A stretch of DNA of 64,000 bases, taken from positions 35,297,312 to 35,361,311 of the forward strand of contig NC_089232.1 of assembly GCF_963924675.1 (NCBI RefSeq), read 5' to 3'. This stretch comes from Phocoena phocoena. Taxonomy: Eukaryota; Chordata; Mammalia; Artiodactyla; Phocoenidae. The notes beneath the pieces are model-generated. The model was not told the DNA's origin. It searched no databases and saw only the letters and a list, made by a program, of their open reading frames with translations. A program made the translations under genes and the position numbers. Shown one piece after another: positions 44,111 to 55,379 of the stretch. The first letter of the stretch is position 1. Every line of letters begins with the position of its first letter.

Positions 44111-45334
44111 TAGATAGCCCTCTACAAATTCGAGGAATGATTAGTCTCCCTGGAAAATGCCTTCTTTCCCCGCAACATGAGCTGGTGGAAGGTTCTGAGA
44201 ACAAAGGTCCCTAGGGAAAGAGAGAAGTTGCCAGCAAGTCATACTCAGAACAAAAAAAGAGAGGCTGCAGAACTCCCCAGGTTATCTCCCAAAACCTTGG
44301 TGGAGACATGAGAATCTCTCTCTGAAAGTTGCCTTTCCCATGGGAATGAATAGAAGCAGCCATTGTCCTGAAGACACAGCAGTGGAAATCTTTGCCTTGA
44401 ACCAGAAGCTCCTAATATATTAACTGAGGTAGGGACTGGCCCTTTTAGAGGGCAGAATACATCAAGACTTGCCTAAAGAACTAACCTGTGCTCTATAGTC
44501 CAAGGCTATTTTGGGTCTTAGAAACTATAAGTGCAATTTAAAAAAAAAAAATCAGTGCTCTCATCAACGGAAAGTCATTCCAGTTACTCAAAACTTCTCT
44601 CCGCATATGTAGCCATGGACGCTCCTGGAGTCTGGCTACAGCATTTGAGCCTTGTGCAGACACCAAACTACTTAGCCAGCAGACGAAACATAGGGAGCTC
44701 CAATCATCCAATCAAGAGACCATGAAAATATGGGCCATAACTCTCTGGCTCTGCCACTGCTCACCAAAGACAAAGTCTGGCCACCTTCTGACCTTGCTGA
44801 CGGTAGCTTCAGGGAGTTGGGGTGGCCCAGGGTCCTCTTCCACTCCTCTTTCTCTTAGTTGTACCCTAAGATTGTGGTGCACAAATAGAGAACTTTTGTT
44901 TTCTTACAAGAAAGGTATCTGTTTTCCCCAAAGTTACCTGAGAAGTTTTTACCAGTTTAGCACCTCAGCCTCAGCCTTAATCCTGAAAACTTTCCATCTC
45001 CGGACTCTCTATGCCTTTGGCCACAAGCAGGCTCTCGAGGTCGCCCCTGTAAGCCCTGCCCCAGCCCTCTGGAGCTGTGAGAGTCAGAGGACAGAAGAGC
45101 AGGGTCTGCCCCGAATCCAAGCTCACCACGGGCCTGTCCTGTAGCCGGGGCATCTTGCGGTGACATGGCGGGGCATGAGGAGGAGGTTGTGTTCTCCTCA
45201 GGAGTTGACGGTAGGATGCTCCAGGTCCCTCAGGCTGCATCCTGGCACCACTGGGTCTCAGAGGATCGATAGCTCAGCACCAAATTCAGTAGACCAATTG
45301 GGAAGCTCTGCTGTAGACCCTCTGCCCTCTAACC
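44111..45334. other. No recognised feature
   Basis: Unique-looking sequence. The 140-codon frame 44722-45144 and the opposed frames at 44957-45240 show no domain and no paired splice sites of quality. Confidence 0.4.
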
Positions 45335-45455
45335 CATGGTTTCCTCATCTGCAAAATGGGAGAGTAACAGCAACCACACTGAGTGGTTGACCCCATGAGA
45401 TTATTATGGAGGCAAAGTGCCCAGTACAGTGCCTGACACACAGCAGGCATTCACC
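45335..45455 (+). mobile_element. MIR SINE 3' half
   Basis: 'ggtttcctcatctgcaaaat', 'ccatgagattattatggagg', 'cagtacagtgcctgacacac'. Confidence 0.75.
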
Positions 45456-45604
45456 TCTCCTGGTGCTTTTTCCTTGCCTCCACCTCCATGCTGAAGTCCA
45501 CTGCTGAGGCTGGTAAAACCATCTGATTTTCCAACTCTTGAGTGGTATGATCTATCAGTAGCCTTGCAGAAAACTAGGATGAAGAGTATCTTTCAGCGTT
45601 GCTT

Positions 45605-45963
45605 CGTTTTTTTGGGTTTTTTTGCCAGTGCTGGGTCTTCGTTGCTGCACGCGGGCTTTCCCTAGTTGCAGCGAGGGGAGCTACTCTTCGTTGCGGCGCA
45701 TGGGCTTCTCATTGTGGTGGCTTCTCTTGTTGCAGAGCACGGGCTCTAGGCACGTGGGCTTCAGTAGTTGCAGCACACGGGCTCAGTAGTTGCGGTGTTC
45801 GGGCTCCAGGGCGCTCGGGCTCTAGGGCGCCCGGGCTTCAGTAGTTGTGGTGCATGGGCTTAGTTGCTCTGCAGAACGTGGGATCTTCCCAGACCAGGGA
45901 TCGAGCCCATGTCCCCTGCATTGGCAGGTGGATTCTTAACCACTGCACCACCAGGGAAGTCCC
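45605..45963 (-). mobile_element. Full-length CHR-1-type SINE, antisense
   Basis: Complement of the long form with extra internal copies of the gggctc-agggcg module (45799-45835). Flanks tcagcgttgcttcgtt and tcagcatttcttctgtt are a degraded target-site duplication, suggesting an older insertion than the neighbours. Confidence 0.9.
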
Positions 45964-46009
45964 TCAGCATTTCTTCTGTTAAGAAAAAAAATTATCCACC
46001 AACACAATA

Positions 46010-46322
46010 CAGTAAGTTCCCTACATATGAACCTTCAAGTTGCAAACTTTCAAAGATGCAAACGTGCATTCACGTGTCCAATCACGTAAGTTAGTTTGCG
46101 TGTCTGGCGTACATTGTCACGTGTGTGCATCCTCTACAAGTAGTTGTGCTTTTGTGTACTTTCCTGTACAGTAGTGTAGAGAGTACAGTAGTACGGTGTC
46201 TTTATTTCCTGCCCAGGATGTCCAGAAGCAAGCGTAAAAGCAGCAGTGATGTAGCTGGTACTGCTAAGAAGTGCCAGGCTGCCTGGGACAACTTCAGTCT
46301 TCTAGCTAAGAAGACTCTGGTC
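46010..46322 (+). mobile_element. Tigger-type DNA transposon remnant with start of transposase-like ORF
   Basis: Begins cagtaagttccctacatatg, a pogo/Tigger-like terminus. From ATG at 46217 it reads MSRSKRKSSSDVAGTAKKCQ, matching the N terminus of Tigger-derived (CENP-B/jerky-like) proteins, whose helix-turn-helix DNA-binding region would follow. Here the match stops after CQ and the sequence runs on as AAWDNFSLLAKK before an L1 insertion ends it at about 46322. No DDE catalytic domain remains. Dead copy. Confidence 0.6.
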
Positions 46323-46778
46323 TCGGGTGGGAAGGGTGCAAAATAGGTGAAGGGGATTAGGAGGTATAAACCTCCAGTTATAAAATAAAAAGTCACGGGA
46401 GTGTAATATACAGCATGAGAAATATGGTCGATAATATTGTAACAACTTTGTATGGGGACAGTTACTAGACTTATCATTGTGGTCATTCCATAATGTATGC
46501 AAACATAATATCACTATGCAGTACACCTGAAACTACAATAATATTGTATGTCAACTATATTTCAATAAAATAAAAAATAGGGAATTCCCTAGTGGTCCAG
46601 TGGTTAGGACTCCACACTTCCACTGCAGGGGGCACAGGTTGGATCCTTGGTCGAACTAAGATCCCACACGCTGTACAGCCAAATAAATAAATAAATATAG
46701 AAAAAAAATAACTTAAAACACTGAACTCATAGAAACAAATAAACAAAAACCTCAAAGAAAACAAAAACAAAAAAAGAA
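46323..46778 (+). mobile_element. L1 3' end inserted in the Tigger remnant
   Basis: 'aggggattaggaggtataaa', 'tggggacagttactagactt', 'acacctgaaactacaataat' and 'tgtcaactatatttcaataa' are the L1 3' end. Its A-rich tail holds the SINE at 46583-46700. agaagactctggtctc on the left and agaagactggtctcc on the right look like its target-site duplication. Confidence 0.78.
46583..46700 (+). mobile_element. Older short CHR-group SINE inside the L1 tail
   Basis: Head ggaattccctagtggtccag, then gttaggactccacacttcca, gttggatccttggtcgaact and an aaataaat tail. Confidence 0.85.
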
Positions 46779-46808
46779 GACTGGTCTCCACCGGCTGACA
46801 CTTTTTTT

Positions 46809-47080
46809 TTAAATACATTTATTTATTTTTGGCCGCACTGGGTCTTTGTTGCTGCGTGTGGGCTTATCTCTAGCCGCGGTCTCCGTTGCGGTGTGTGGGC
46901 TTCTCATTGCGGTGGCTTCTCTTGTTTCTGAGCACGGTCTCTAGGGCGCTGGCTTCAGTAGTTGTGGTGCACGGGCTTAGTTGCTCCGTGGCATGTGGAA
47001 TCTTCCCGGACCAGGGCTCGAACCCACATTCCCTGCATTGGCAGGCGGATTCTTAAGCACTGCGCCACCAAGGAAGCCCC
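46809..47080 (-). mobile_element. CHR-1-type SINE, antisense, somewhat shortened
   Basis: Complement of the long form with a few modules missing. Target-site duplication ggctgacactttttt (left) and agctgacactttttt (right), one mismatch. Confidence 0.93.
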
Positions 47081-47096
47081 CAGCTGACACTTTTTT

Positions 47097-48149
47097 AAGT
47101 GTCTTAAAGATCCCAGGCCCACCTGTCTGTCCTGCTCTCTCTCCCCCAGGTTACTGGTTATGGCTCATTTCCCACAACCCTCAAAGTGCCTCAGGACGGT
47201 GGCCTTGTATCTCTGGAGGCAAGGGGCGGTAAGCCAAGGTAGACGAGGCCTGATCCAGGAGACACCCGCCATCCTTCTCAGACCTACCTTCCTGGCTCCC
47301 ACACCTTCATAACACTGAGGTCAATGACTTCCAAGTTCTGGGGCCTAAGAACTGAGTTCCTCGTCAGGGCACTGGTACTGATGTGAGAGGTGACGGATTA
47401 AGTGATTAACCGGGATGGTAGAAATACAAACGTGGGGCTAGTTATACATCTGCTAGTTTTTCACGTGGTTATATGCCAAACGCTTGCAAAAAGCCTGGCC
47501 CATTCATGATCCATTTACAAACTGCTACAGAGACAATAAAAGCTGGATTTGAGTCTTAACAATAAAGTTAATTTTTTCAATACTTAAACTCCATTTGAAA
47601 CATATGTTTGAAGAGGAATCATGTCAATAAAACAATCACGCCCTTAATGCTGTGAAAGTTTTGTGTTCATCGTACTTCAGATCATTGCCACCTAACACAA
47701 CAGCACCATCGGTGTTCCTTTTAACTGACTTTATTGTTCTGGAACCGTTGAAAAGCATTTTAAAGCTTTTGATTATTTTTTTTAAGCACTGGCCAGGCCA
47801 AGCTGGTCATGTGGAAATGTGCTCTATTTGGTGAGAAAGGGGAGGGGGAGAGGGCTGGAGGGAGAGAGCTCCTGAGCAAGCTGGGAATTGCCAGGCACTA
47901 CAGCCTGGTACATCCTCCTTGGGCTGCCATGAGGAGGGACTGAGAAATAACTGGCAAAGCTCTGTAGGTTGAGGAATGTCTGTACGAAGCATGCATGATA
48001 TATATATAAAGAGGGAGAAAGGAGGAAACAGTAGAGATACCGATGTAGGTAGTCCAGATTGGTATAGAGATACGGGTACGTATGAGCATTTGTAGAAAGA
48101 TACTAGAGTGTTTCATAGTTTTCCAAATGCTTTTACACAACATTCCAGG
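47097..48149. other. No recognised feature
   Basis: Unique-looking sequence with a small atatatat stretch at about 47998-48008. No gene signal. Confidence 0.4.
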
Positions 48150-48245
48150 AATAACACTTAGTGAGCTTTTACTATGAGCGAGGTGTTAGGTCTACAAGGG
48201 GGACTCAGAGAAAGGCCCTCAAGCAGCTCACATTCTAGTTATTAA
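48150..48245 (-). mobile_element. L2 3' end, antisense
   Basis: 'gtgagcttttactatgagcg' and 'caagcagctcacattctagt' match the complement of the L2 terminus. Confidence 0.6.
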
Positions 48246-49635
48246 TATGTAACATCACCTATATCTGTCCTATGAAATCCAAATGAAATGTTCACTGCTG
48301 TCAATATGATAACATAGATATCATATGTTTGTTTATTTAAATTTGGAGATCCACTTGAGAGGATATTTTATTCATCCCTAGTTAATGGAGTGACAACAGG
48401 GTGAGAAAATGGAGACGGGAAGGAGGTAGATTTGCAAGGTCATTTGGTCAAGACATTGCCCTAGAAAAATGCCCTGGCATCTTAAGGGATCCCAGCACAT
48501 CCTTTCTTGGTGAGTCAGAAATTGGTTTTGGCTGGCACTGTCCACAAGTTTGTGTTCTGGCATGGTGGTGCCCACACCTTTACCTCTGCATAGTCTAACA
48601 CCCCAGAGAGAAGTAGATGAATGCCATTCTCCAGACCAACCAAACCAGTCAGGAGCCATGTTAGGAAAAAAGTTTAAAAACAACAACAACAAAAAACACT
48701 TCATGATGAGACCTGAAAATAGAACTTTTATCCTTGACAGCTATCCAGAGTAAGTGAGTTCCATGGCTGGAAGCCATCACACCATCTGTCTGATAAGTCA
48801 TTCAGAAAAGTTCCCCATCTTCAGGTCTTTAAAGATGAATGCCTCTAAGCCCGAATGACCTCAGCTGTGTGCAGAAGCCTGAAGTGCCTCACTTCTCTTC
48901 CCAGCCCTGATGCCTCTTCTGAAGTCATCCAAGGAATCATCCAATCATCCACTCAATTTCCTTATCTGGAAAAAGGATAAGCCATTCCAGTGCCTTTTGT
49001 TCCCACTTATCTCCCTAGGGAATTTGTGGTATCTGTGTACCTAGGAATCCTATCTAAAGTGTCCAATGTTACAGAGACCAGCAAAATGCCTGGGTGACTG
49101 ACGTTGGATTGATTGATGTTTCAAGAATTTGAATAACTGGAGGTTGTGGAAGTGGACGTCAGGTCTGGCCCTGTCTTTCATGTTTCTGAAAACCTGGTGA
49201 TGTAAACAAGAGAGAAAATCGTGACTATATTCTTTCTAAAAGACACTCTTCTGAAGCATCACTACTATGTTCTGGGTCCTGGACCTATACACGGCATATT
49301 CTTCCTCACTTTTATATGGAAAAACATTTCTTTCCTTTGCTCTACCCACCGTGCCCAAGAAGAGAGACATGAGGCTGCCACTGAAACCAGTGCTGCTTGG
49401 AAGCCACCATATTGTAAACCAAGGCTTCCAAGTTATGAAGCCACAGGGTGTGTCAAGAGGCACCCGCCCACGCCTTCTTTACCGCTTCAATGGAAAGAGA
49501 GCTTAGCCAGGATTAGAGGATTTAAAGCAACCAAAGAGAGTTAAAGCCAAAGAAGGACAGACTGGCATTGTCTTAGTGGTCTGCTTTCAGGCTCTATCTA
49601 TTTATACTTCCTGTTTGATCAAACAATACTCAGCT
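48246..49635. other. No recognised feature
   Basis: Unique-looking sequence. Open frames at 48378-48753 and 49221-49544 show no domain. An aac repeat lies near 48678-48690. Confidence 0.4.
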
Positions 49636-49830
49636 TGACGCTGATTCGGACTTTATCTGGCATCCAAGTTACCTGGAGAGCTTATTAAAATTCGGATTAC
49701 TGGGCCCACTCCAGTAATTTTGGATTCAGAAGGACAGAGGGGCCTCAAAATTTGCCTATTTCCTAGGCAGATTAAAGGAGATGCTAGTACTGCTGGTCCA
49801 GGGAATCACACTTGGAGAACTACTGGGTCG
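49636..49830. mobile_element. MER5A-like hAT-Charlie DNA transposon
   Basis: 'aagttacctggagagcttat', 'aaaattcggattactgggcc', 'cacacttggagaactactgg' follow the short non-autonomous MER5 family. Confidence 0.6.
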
Positions 49831-49844
49831 AAAGGTACTTTCTT

Positions 49845-50149
49845 TTCTTTTTTTAAAAAATAAATTTATATATTATTTTTGGCTGTGTTGGGTCTTCGTT
49901 GCTGCACACGGGCTTTCTCTAGTTGCGGCAAGCAGGGGCTACTCTTCGTTGCGGCGTGCGGGCTTCAGTAGTTGTGACGCTCGGGCTTCAGTAGTTGTGG
50001 CTCACGGGCTCTAGAGCACAGGCTCAGTAGTTGTGGCGCACGGGCCTAGCTGCTCCGCGGCATGTGGGATCTTCCTGGACCAGGGCTCGAACCCATGTCC
50101 CCTGCATTGGCAGGCGGATTCTTAACCACTGCGCCACCAGGGAAGCCCA
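49845..50149 (-). mobile_element. Full-length CHR-1-type SINE, antisense
   Basis: Complement of the long form. Perfect 14-bp target-site duplication aaaggtactttctt at 49831-49844 and 50150-50163. It landed exactly at the end of the MER5A-like element. Confidence 0.96.
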
Positions 50150-50462
50150 AAAGGTACTTTCTTCCAGGTGAAAAATCTTATGTTCTGTGTCTAATTAGTG
50201 TGACCAGGTGTCCTGGTCTTGTTGGGATTGAAAGGTTTCCTTGAATGCAGGACTTTTCAGTGCTAAAAGTGGGATGGTCCTGAGCAAATGAGGATGGTTG
50301 ATCACCCTAAAAATAGAAGAGATGGTGACAACCTAATCTTTTCAAAGTTGGGGTTAATTCAGCAGGCTGACTAGTTAGTTAAGAATTTACTCAGTCCCAG
50401 AGGCCACATCTGGGAGTATGAGACAAATTAAAGAGAATAATTGTAGTTCTTTCCTCAAAGAA

Positions 50463-50620
50463 TTTCCAAGTTAACACATTTTTATTGACTGCTTACTTAT
50501 ATGCTAGGTATTTGGCAGGGAGGGTACGTTGGTGAATAAGACAGACATGGGACCTGTCCTCATGGACCTGACTATCTAATGGGGAAGACAGAGAACCTGG
50601 GTGAACAAAGGTGAAATGGA
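50463..50620 (-). mobile_element. L2 3' end, antisense
   Basis: 'tttattgactgcttacttat', 'gtgaataagacagacatggg' and 'ctgtcctcatggacctgact' match the complement of L2. Confidence 0.72.
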
Positions 50621-51404
50621 AATAATTCTCCTCTTGAAGTGGAGTTATGAGGCTTAATTGAGTTAATGTCTGGAGCTACAAGAGGGAACAGTATGTGACA
50701 ATTCTTATAATCACATGACCGGAATCTCCTGAAAAGTCCTGATTTATGAGATCACATTTCCCAGTTTTTGCAGGAGGGAAAAAAACGGCCATGAAGATAG
50801 AAGTCAGAAACTCAGGCTTAGTTCTGGCTGGGCTATTCACTTCTGTCTGACCTTGAAAGAGACTTTGATGTCTTTGTTCCTCAATTTCCACACAACATAA
50901 GAATCAGATGAAATATTATTATGGAAACACTTTCAATATCAACAAACTGATTTACTTGGAAGGCAAGTTATTTGGAAAGGTATCACACAAATTCCCTACT
51001 GTAGCCAAAGTATTCAAATCACAATAATTTCTGTGACCTGTGGTTCTTTTATGGAAACATTTTTTTTAAATATAGAGAGCCTAGGTGAGTATAAGGTTTT
51101 CACTTTAAAGGAAGGAGCTTCGATGATTTAGGATGAGAGTTTTCTGAGGACATATGGAAAATTTTTCAAAGACTTGGAAATTTGCATCACTCTATTTGAA
51201 TTCAAATTTCTAAAGCCAGAGATTCTAACAAATACCTAAGTAGCTTTAGGAAAAAAAATACACATCTATTGTTGTCTCTATTTTTTCATCTCAAAAAAAA
51301 GTCTTTTTTGTAAAGTTGAAAGCTATTTAAATCTATATTTCTAAGGCTTCCTTTTTTCTTCACTGGGTGTATGTATGTACAGGTATCCTAGGGGCCTAAG
51401 ATGT
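50621..51404. other. No recognised feature
   Basis: AT-rich sequence without repeat or gene signal I can name. Confidence 0.4.
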
Positions 51405-52015
51405 ATATCTGAATCATGTCATCCCCTGCTGTCAACAATTTAGTAGTTTCCCATGGCCCTTGGATGAAGGCTCAAATAACCCTAAGGTAATGATTGTCAA
51501 CCCTGGCTGCTTTACCTGAAGGACCCTCAAAAGAAAGAAAGAAAAACCTGTATCTAATCCCTCCTCCAGCTGAATCAGAATCTTTGTGGGTAGAGCCTGG
51601 GTACTACATTTTGTAAAAGCCATGTGATCTGGCACTCGTTACCTCTCCAGTGGCCTCTGCCACTGCCCTCACCTCCCTGGCTCTGCTCAGCCTCACTGGC
51701 CGAGTCCTTGATACTGGATATAGTCCAGGGCATTTGCACATGCTGTTCCCCGACTCTTGGCTTAAGCATTCCTTCCCTGACCTCCCAGAACTATACCAAA
51801 TTGCTCCAATGCACATTCTCCTAGCACCAGGCCCTGGCCTCCTTAGCCCATCTCACGGCTGCATTGTACACTTACTTATGAGATCCTTGGTTTCACGTCC
51901 ACCTCCGCACTAGGCTATGAGTTCCTTGAGATCAGAGGCTGGTTGGTTACTGTTCAGTGTGTCTTTCCCAGTTCCACTGAAGGGCTTGACAATAAGAGGT
52001 GCTCAGTCCTTATAT
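51405..52015 (+). mobile_element. L2 3' end, split by a MER5-like element
   Basis: Left part 'tttagtagtttcccatggcc' and 'tggatgaaggctcaaataac'; right part 'gtccagggcatttgcacatg', 'cattccttccctgacctccc', 'atgagttccttgagatcaga', 'gaggtgctcagtccttatat'. The classic L2 end reaches nearly to its terminus. Confidence 0.78.
51490..51620. mobile_element. MER5-like hAT-Charlie remnant inside L2
   Basis: 'aatgattgtcaaccctggct', 'tgaatcagaatctttgtggg' and 'gtagagcctgggtactacat' fit the MER5 group. A gaaa repeat lies inside. Confidence 0.5.
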
Positions 52016-52091
52016 CAAATGTAGAAAATGAATGACAGGATGGAAGATAATCCAGTATTTTGTCACAGGTTTTAAGAGATTAAAGCATACG

Positions 52092-52294
52092 CTTTTTTTT
52101 TGCGATACGCGGGCCTCTCACTGTTGTGGCCTCTCCCGTTGCAGAGCACAGGCTCCGGACGTGCAGGCTCAGCGGCCATGGCGCACAGGCCCAGCCGCTC
52201 AGTGGCATGTGGGATCCTCCCGGACCGGGGCACGAACCCGTGTCCCCTGCATTGGCAGGCGGACTCTCAACCACTGCGTCACCAGGGAAGCCCC
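52092..52294 (-). mobile_element. CHR-type SINE (young, short form), antisense
   Basis: Short poly-T, complement of the body, end ccaccagg-type (here tcaccagggaagccc). Target-site duplication is short (catac) at best. Confidence 0.93.
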
Positions 52295-52837
52295 ATACAC
52301 ATTTCTTTAAAGTCATGTGTAAATCTAAGGAAGTATTGTCATAAAACATTGAACCTCATTTAACCTTAGCTATAACTTCCCCAGGCAAGATTCAAAGATA
52401 AGCGTCATTTGGAAAATAAAATTACAGAACTAATATAACGAGCCATATCCTGTTGAGAGTTATTTGGGGAGGTGCCTAGAAAAGGAGGGTTGTCTGCTGC
52501 CTTTTCAACGCCACGATGGGGATCCACAGTTTGAGGCCTCCCTTCCAGAGAGATATTTTCTGAAAGAAGAGTTAGGCCCCGCGGTAACTGCATGCAAAGC
52601 CTGGCTCTGCTTTCATCCTGCTTCCATTGGGGCCTCCCTGTTAGTCGGTTAGTTCATAAATAATACCTGCTCCTAAATCCAGAAATGCAAATCGACCGGA
52701 CGTCGGTTCACATATTTGTAGCTCGAAACATCAGAGAGCTTGAGTCTGCTATAGCCACTCCTGTAAACCTCTGAAAAAAGCCACAGCTGGTCATCTTGAA
52801 CAACTAAACTGAAATGTGCAGTAGGTAAAGTTAAGCC
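52295..52837. other. No recognised feature
   Basis: Unique-looking sequence. Opposed short frames at 52405-52652 show no domain. Confidence 0.4.
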
Positions 52838-53045
52838 ACAAAACAGAAAACTGGGTTCAGATCCTGCTTCTACCCCTAATTACCAGTGAGAGACCTTATG
52901 CAAGTTACTTAGCCTTTCTGCACCTATTTGTCCTTGTCCCTAAAAGGGCTTAATATTAATAGAACCATATCTCATGGGGTGGTTTGTAGTTAAATGAATT
53001 AATACACATGACATTCTTAGAATAGTACCTGGCACATAGCTCCTA
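52838..53045 (+). mobile_element. MIR SINE
   Basis: 'gggttcagatcctgcttcta', 'gcaagttacttagcctttct', 'gggcttaatattaatagaac', 'atagtacctggcacatagct'. Near full length. Confidence 0.85.
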
Positions 53046-53164
53046 GGAGCTCAAACTGCCTCTGAGGATTCATGCTTGCCTTGAAAATGGGAATGTGAAG
53101 CGTGTATATATGTCTGCATCTAGTAGATCCAAAAATCACCTGCCGAAATTGTCAGAATGATGGG

Positions 53165-53480
53165 AAAACCTAAAAGTCAACTCAGCTTAGAGAGACCATG
53201 CCCACACGAACACCCATACCCTACATCTTGGGTCCCAGAAGGAGATACAGGGAACAGATCACATGCCCCAGATAGCCACTGGTCCAAGGAGGATGAGAGA
53301 CACATGAAACACAGTTGAATCCAACCTGGTGCTTGGATCCCAGAGCCAACAGCCAGCCTAGCTTAGTCAAGCCAACCTGTAGACCTATGAGCATGAGAAT
53401 AAAGGATTGTTGTTTTAAGCAGCTGAGCTTCAGGATAATTAGTTAGACAGCATAACTGTGGCAGTAGCAAGCTGACAACA
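53165..53480 (+). mobile_element. MLT1-like MaLR LTR
   Basis: 'gaccatgcccacacgaacac', 'catgagaataaaggattgtt', 'gttttaagcagctgagcttc' and 'gtggcagtagcaagctgaca' are typical MLT1 3' LTR phrases, including an aataaa at about 53399. Confidence 0.7.
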
Positions 53481-53589
53481 CCACTTTATGTCATAGGAAT
53501 CCAACTCTAGAAAAGGGGGAGGAAGGTAGAGGCTGACCCTTATGAGTTACATAAGAAGTGGGTATCTGTTTTATCTGGTAAGCTATATT

Positions 53590-53725
53590 GATTCAGTCAT
53601 TCATTTATTCCCTCATTCAAAAGATATCTAATGAGCCACCTACTATGTTTTAGATACTGGGGACAAAACAGTGAATAAAACAGATGGAAATCCCTGCTCC
53701 ATGGAGCGTATATTCCAGTATGTGA
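53590..53725 (-). mobile_element. L2 3' end, antisense
   Basis: 'attcagtcattcatttattc', 'cacctactatgttttagata', 'aaacagtgaataaaacagat' and 'ctccatggagcgtatattcc' match the complement of L2 closely. Confidence 0.78.
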
Positions 53726-53956
53726 GATGCATTTGCTACAGGCTTCCGTGAGCAGAGGAAATGGTTTTAGAGCATTTACATTTGTTTAGCTATTACAACA
53801 CAGGCTTTTAGCCATTCATGCAACCCAACTTAGTTCCCTTCTCTACTTCTCTTTTTAAAGGAATGACTTGTCCTGAGTTCCTACTACTTGACAAGCACTA
53901 AAGCTACATTATTTTTAATCATGACAAAATATTTAGCGCACGGTTAACAGTACAGG

Positions 53957-54372
53957 TTTCCCCCACTATCCGAAAAGAAGAGTGTTCCTATGAAACTTTT
54001 CATATGCCGAAACGGCGTAAAGCAAAGAAGCAATTACCTTACGACACATCTTGCTAATGGATGCACAAAATAAATTGAGATAAAATACAGATGCTCACAG
54101 ACAGAGTTAAAAACTATGGCAGCTGGATGTTGAGAAGCTGAGTTTAGTTCCCAGGGAAGGAGCTTGGTGGTTTCACTGTTGCTGCTTGGGGTGCACTGCC
54201 TCCATGATGGCTCATGCAAAACCAATGCTGAAGGCCTTTTTTCACTTTCCGACTTCTTTTTGAAAAGTGAAAATCCTCTTCGGATGTCTTGCAGTTATAG
54301 AAAACAGGTACTAATGCAGGTCTTTCGTAAAAGCGAAGGGGCATAAAGCAAACTTTCAAAAAGTACGGGACA
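53957..54372. mobile_element. DNA transposon remnant with terminal inverted similarity (Tigger-like, tentative)
   Basis: The left end (caggtttcccccactatccg, then aaacggcgtaaagcaaagaa) is partly mirrored at the right end (gtaaaagcgaaggggcataa, agcaaactttcaaaaagtac), as in a non-autonomous DNA element built of long imperfect inverted repeats. Family not settled. Confidence 0.45.
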
Positions 54373-54384
54373 CATGTATTCTCA

Positions 54385-54495
54385 TTACCTACCTTAGGAA
54401 ACAGGTGAGAAAGGTGAGGTAATTTGTCCATAGTCACACAGCTGGGAAAGACCTTGGATTTGAACCAGTTATGTATAGCTACAAAGCCCTGTTTT
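54385..54495 (-). mobile_element. MIR fragment, antisense, cut by the next SINE
   Basis: 'tgaggtaatttgtccatagt', 'cacacagctgggaaagacct' and 'tggatttgaaccagttatgt' match the complement of MIR. Confidence 0.65.
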
Positions 54496-54703
54496 TTTTT
54501 TTTTTTTTTTTGCGGTATATGGGCCTCTCACTGTTGTGGCCTCTCCCGTTGCGGAGCACAGGCTCCAGACGCGCAGGCTCAGCGGCCATGGCTCACGGGC
54601 CCAGCCGCTCCGCGGCATGTGGGATCTTCCCGGATCGGGATACGAACCCGTGTCCCCTGCATCGGCAGGCGGACTCCCAACCACTGCGCCACCAGGGAAG
54701 CCC
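54496..54703 (-). mobile_element. CHR-type SINE (young, short form), antisense
   Basis: Poly-T, complement of body. Perfect 14-bp target-site duplication caaagccctgtttt at 54482-54495 and 54704-54717. Confidence 0.96.
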
Positions 54704-54717
54704 CAAAGCCCTGTTTT

Positions 54718-55379
54718 GATGACGCATATTGCCTCTCATAAGCCTGGCATTGCCCTGGAAGGTTTTAGATTAAAAGAAAATATTCTCTAATGTCTGATAA
54801 CTTCGAGGTGTAATGAAAATGGTGGTTTCTGGAGATACCTCTATAACTTCATCTTCTCCTTCTAAATAAATTAGCTTCTTTTTTTCTGATTCATATCTCA
54901 TGAGCACATGTGCTTTAAGCCAACTAGAAATTCTTCAAATTGCTACACATCTCAGAACTTATAATCCTAGTTAGACCTTCAAATTTCTGGTCCAAAATCT
55001 AATCCCAAAACTTACTCCAAAAAAAAAAAAAAAAAAAAGCAACAGAAAACAACTGTTTGCCCTGGAATAATAATCTTAGAAGTCAATATAAATAATCAAA
55101 TATTAAAGGTGATGGCTCTACTGACCAAATTTGAACATTAAAAAACAGTGATAATAGAGGACTATAACATTGAACAAAACAAAAAAGGAATCTAGAATTC
55201 AGAGTTAAACATTTTAAAAGGTGGGATGGGACGCTATTTTTCAACAAATAAATGTAGAAGGAAGGATGTAATCAGAAAATTACCATTTTGCAACCACTGA
55301 TGTAATAATAAATGCTTTGAGCAAAATCATCAATAGTGCTAAATCATTGGGTAAAAGATTTTGGGGGAACAGGATATTT
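54718..55379. other. Unassigned AT-rich sequence with a poly-A run
   Basis: Poly-A of about 20 bases at 55019-55038 may be the tail of a retroposon whose body I cannot identify. No gene signal. Confidence 0.4.

Noticed and set aside
44722..45144. 140-codon open frame on the plus strand
   Set aside because: No recognised domain, and opposed frames are equally open in this GC-richer stretch.
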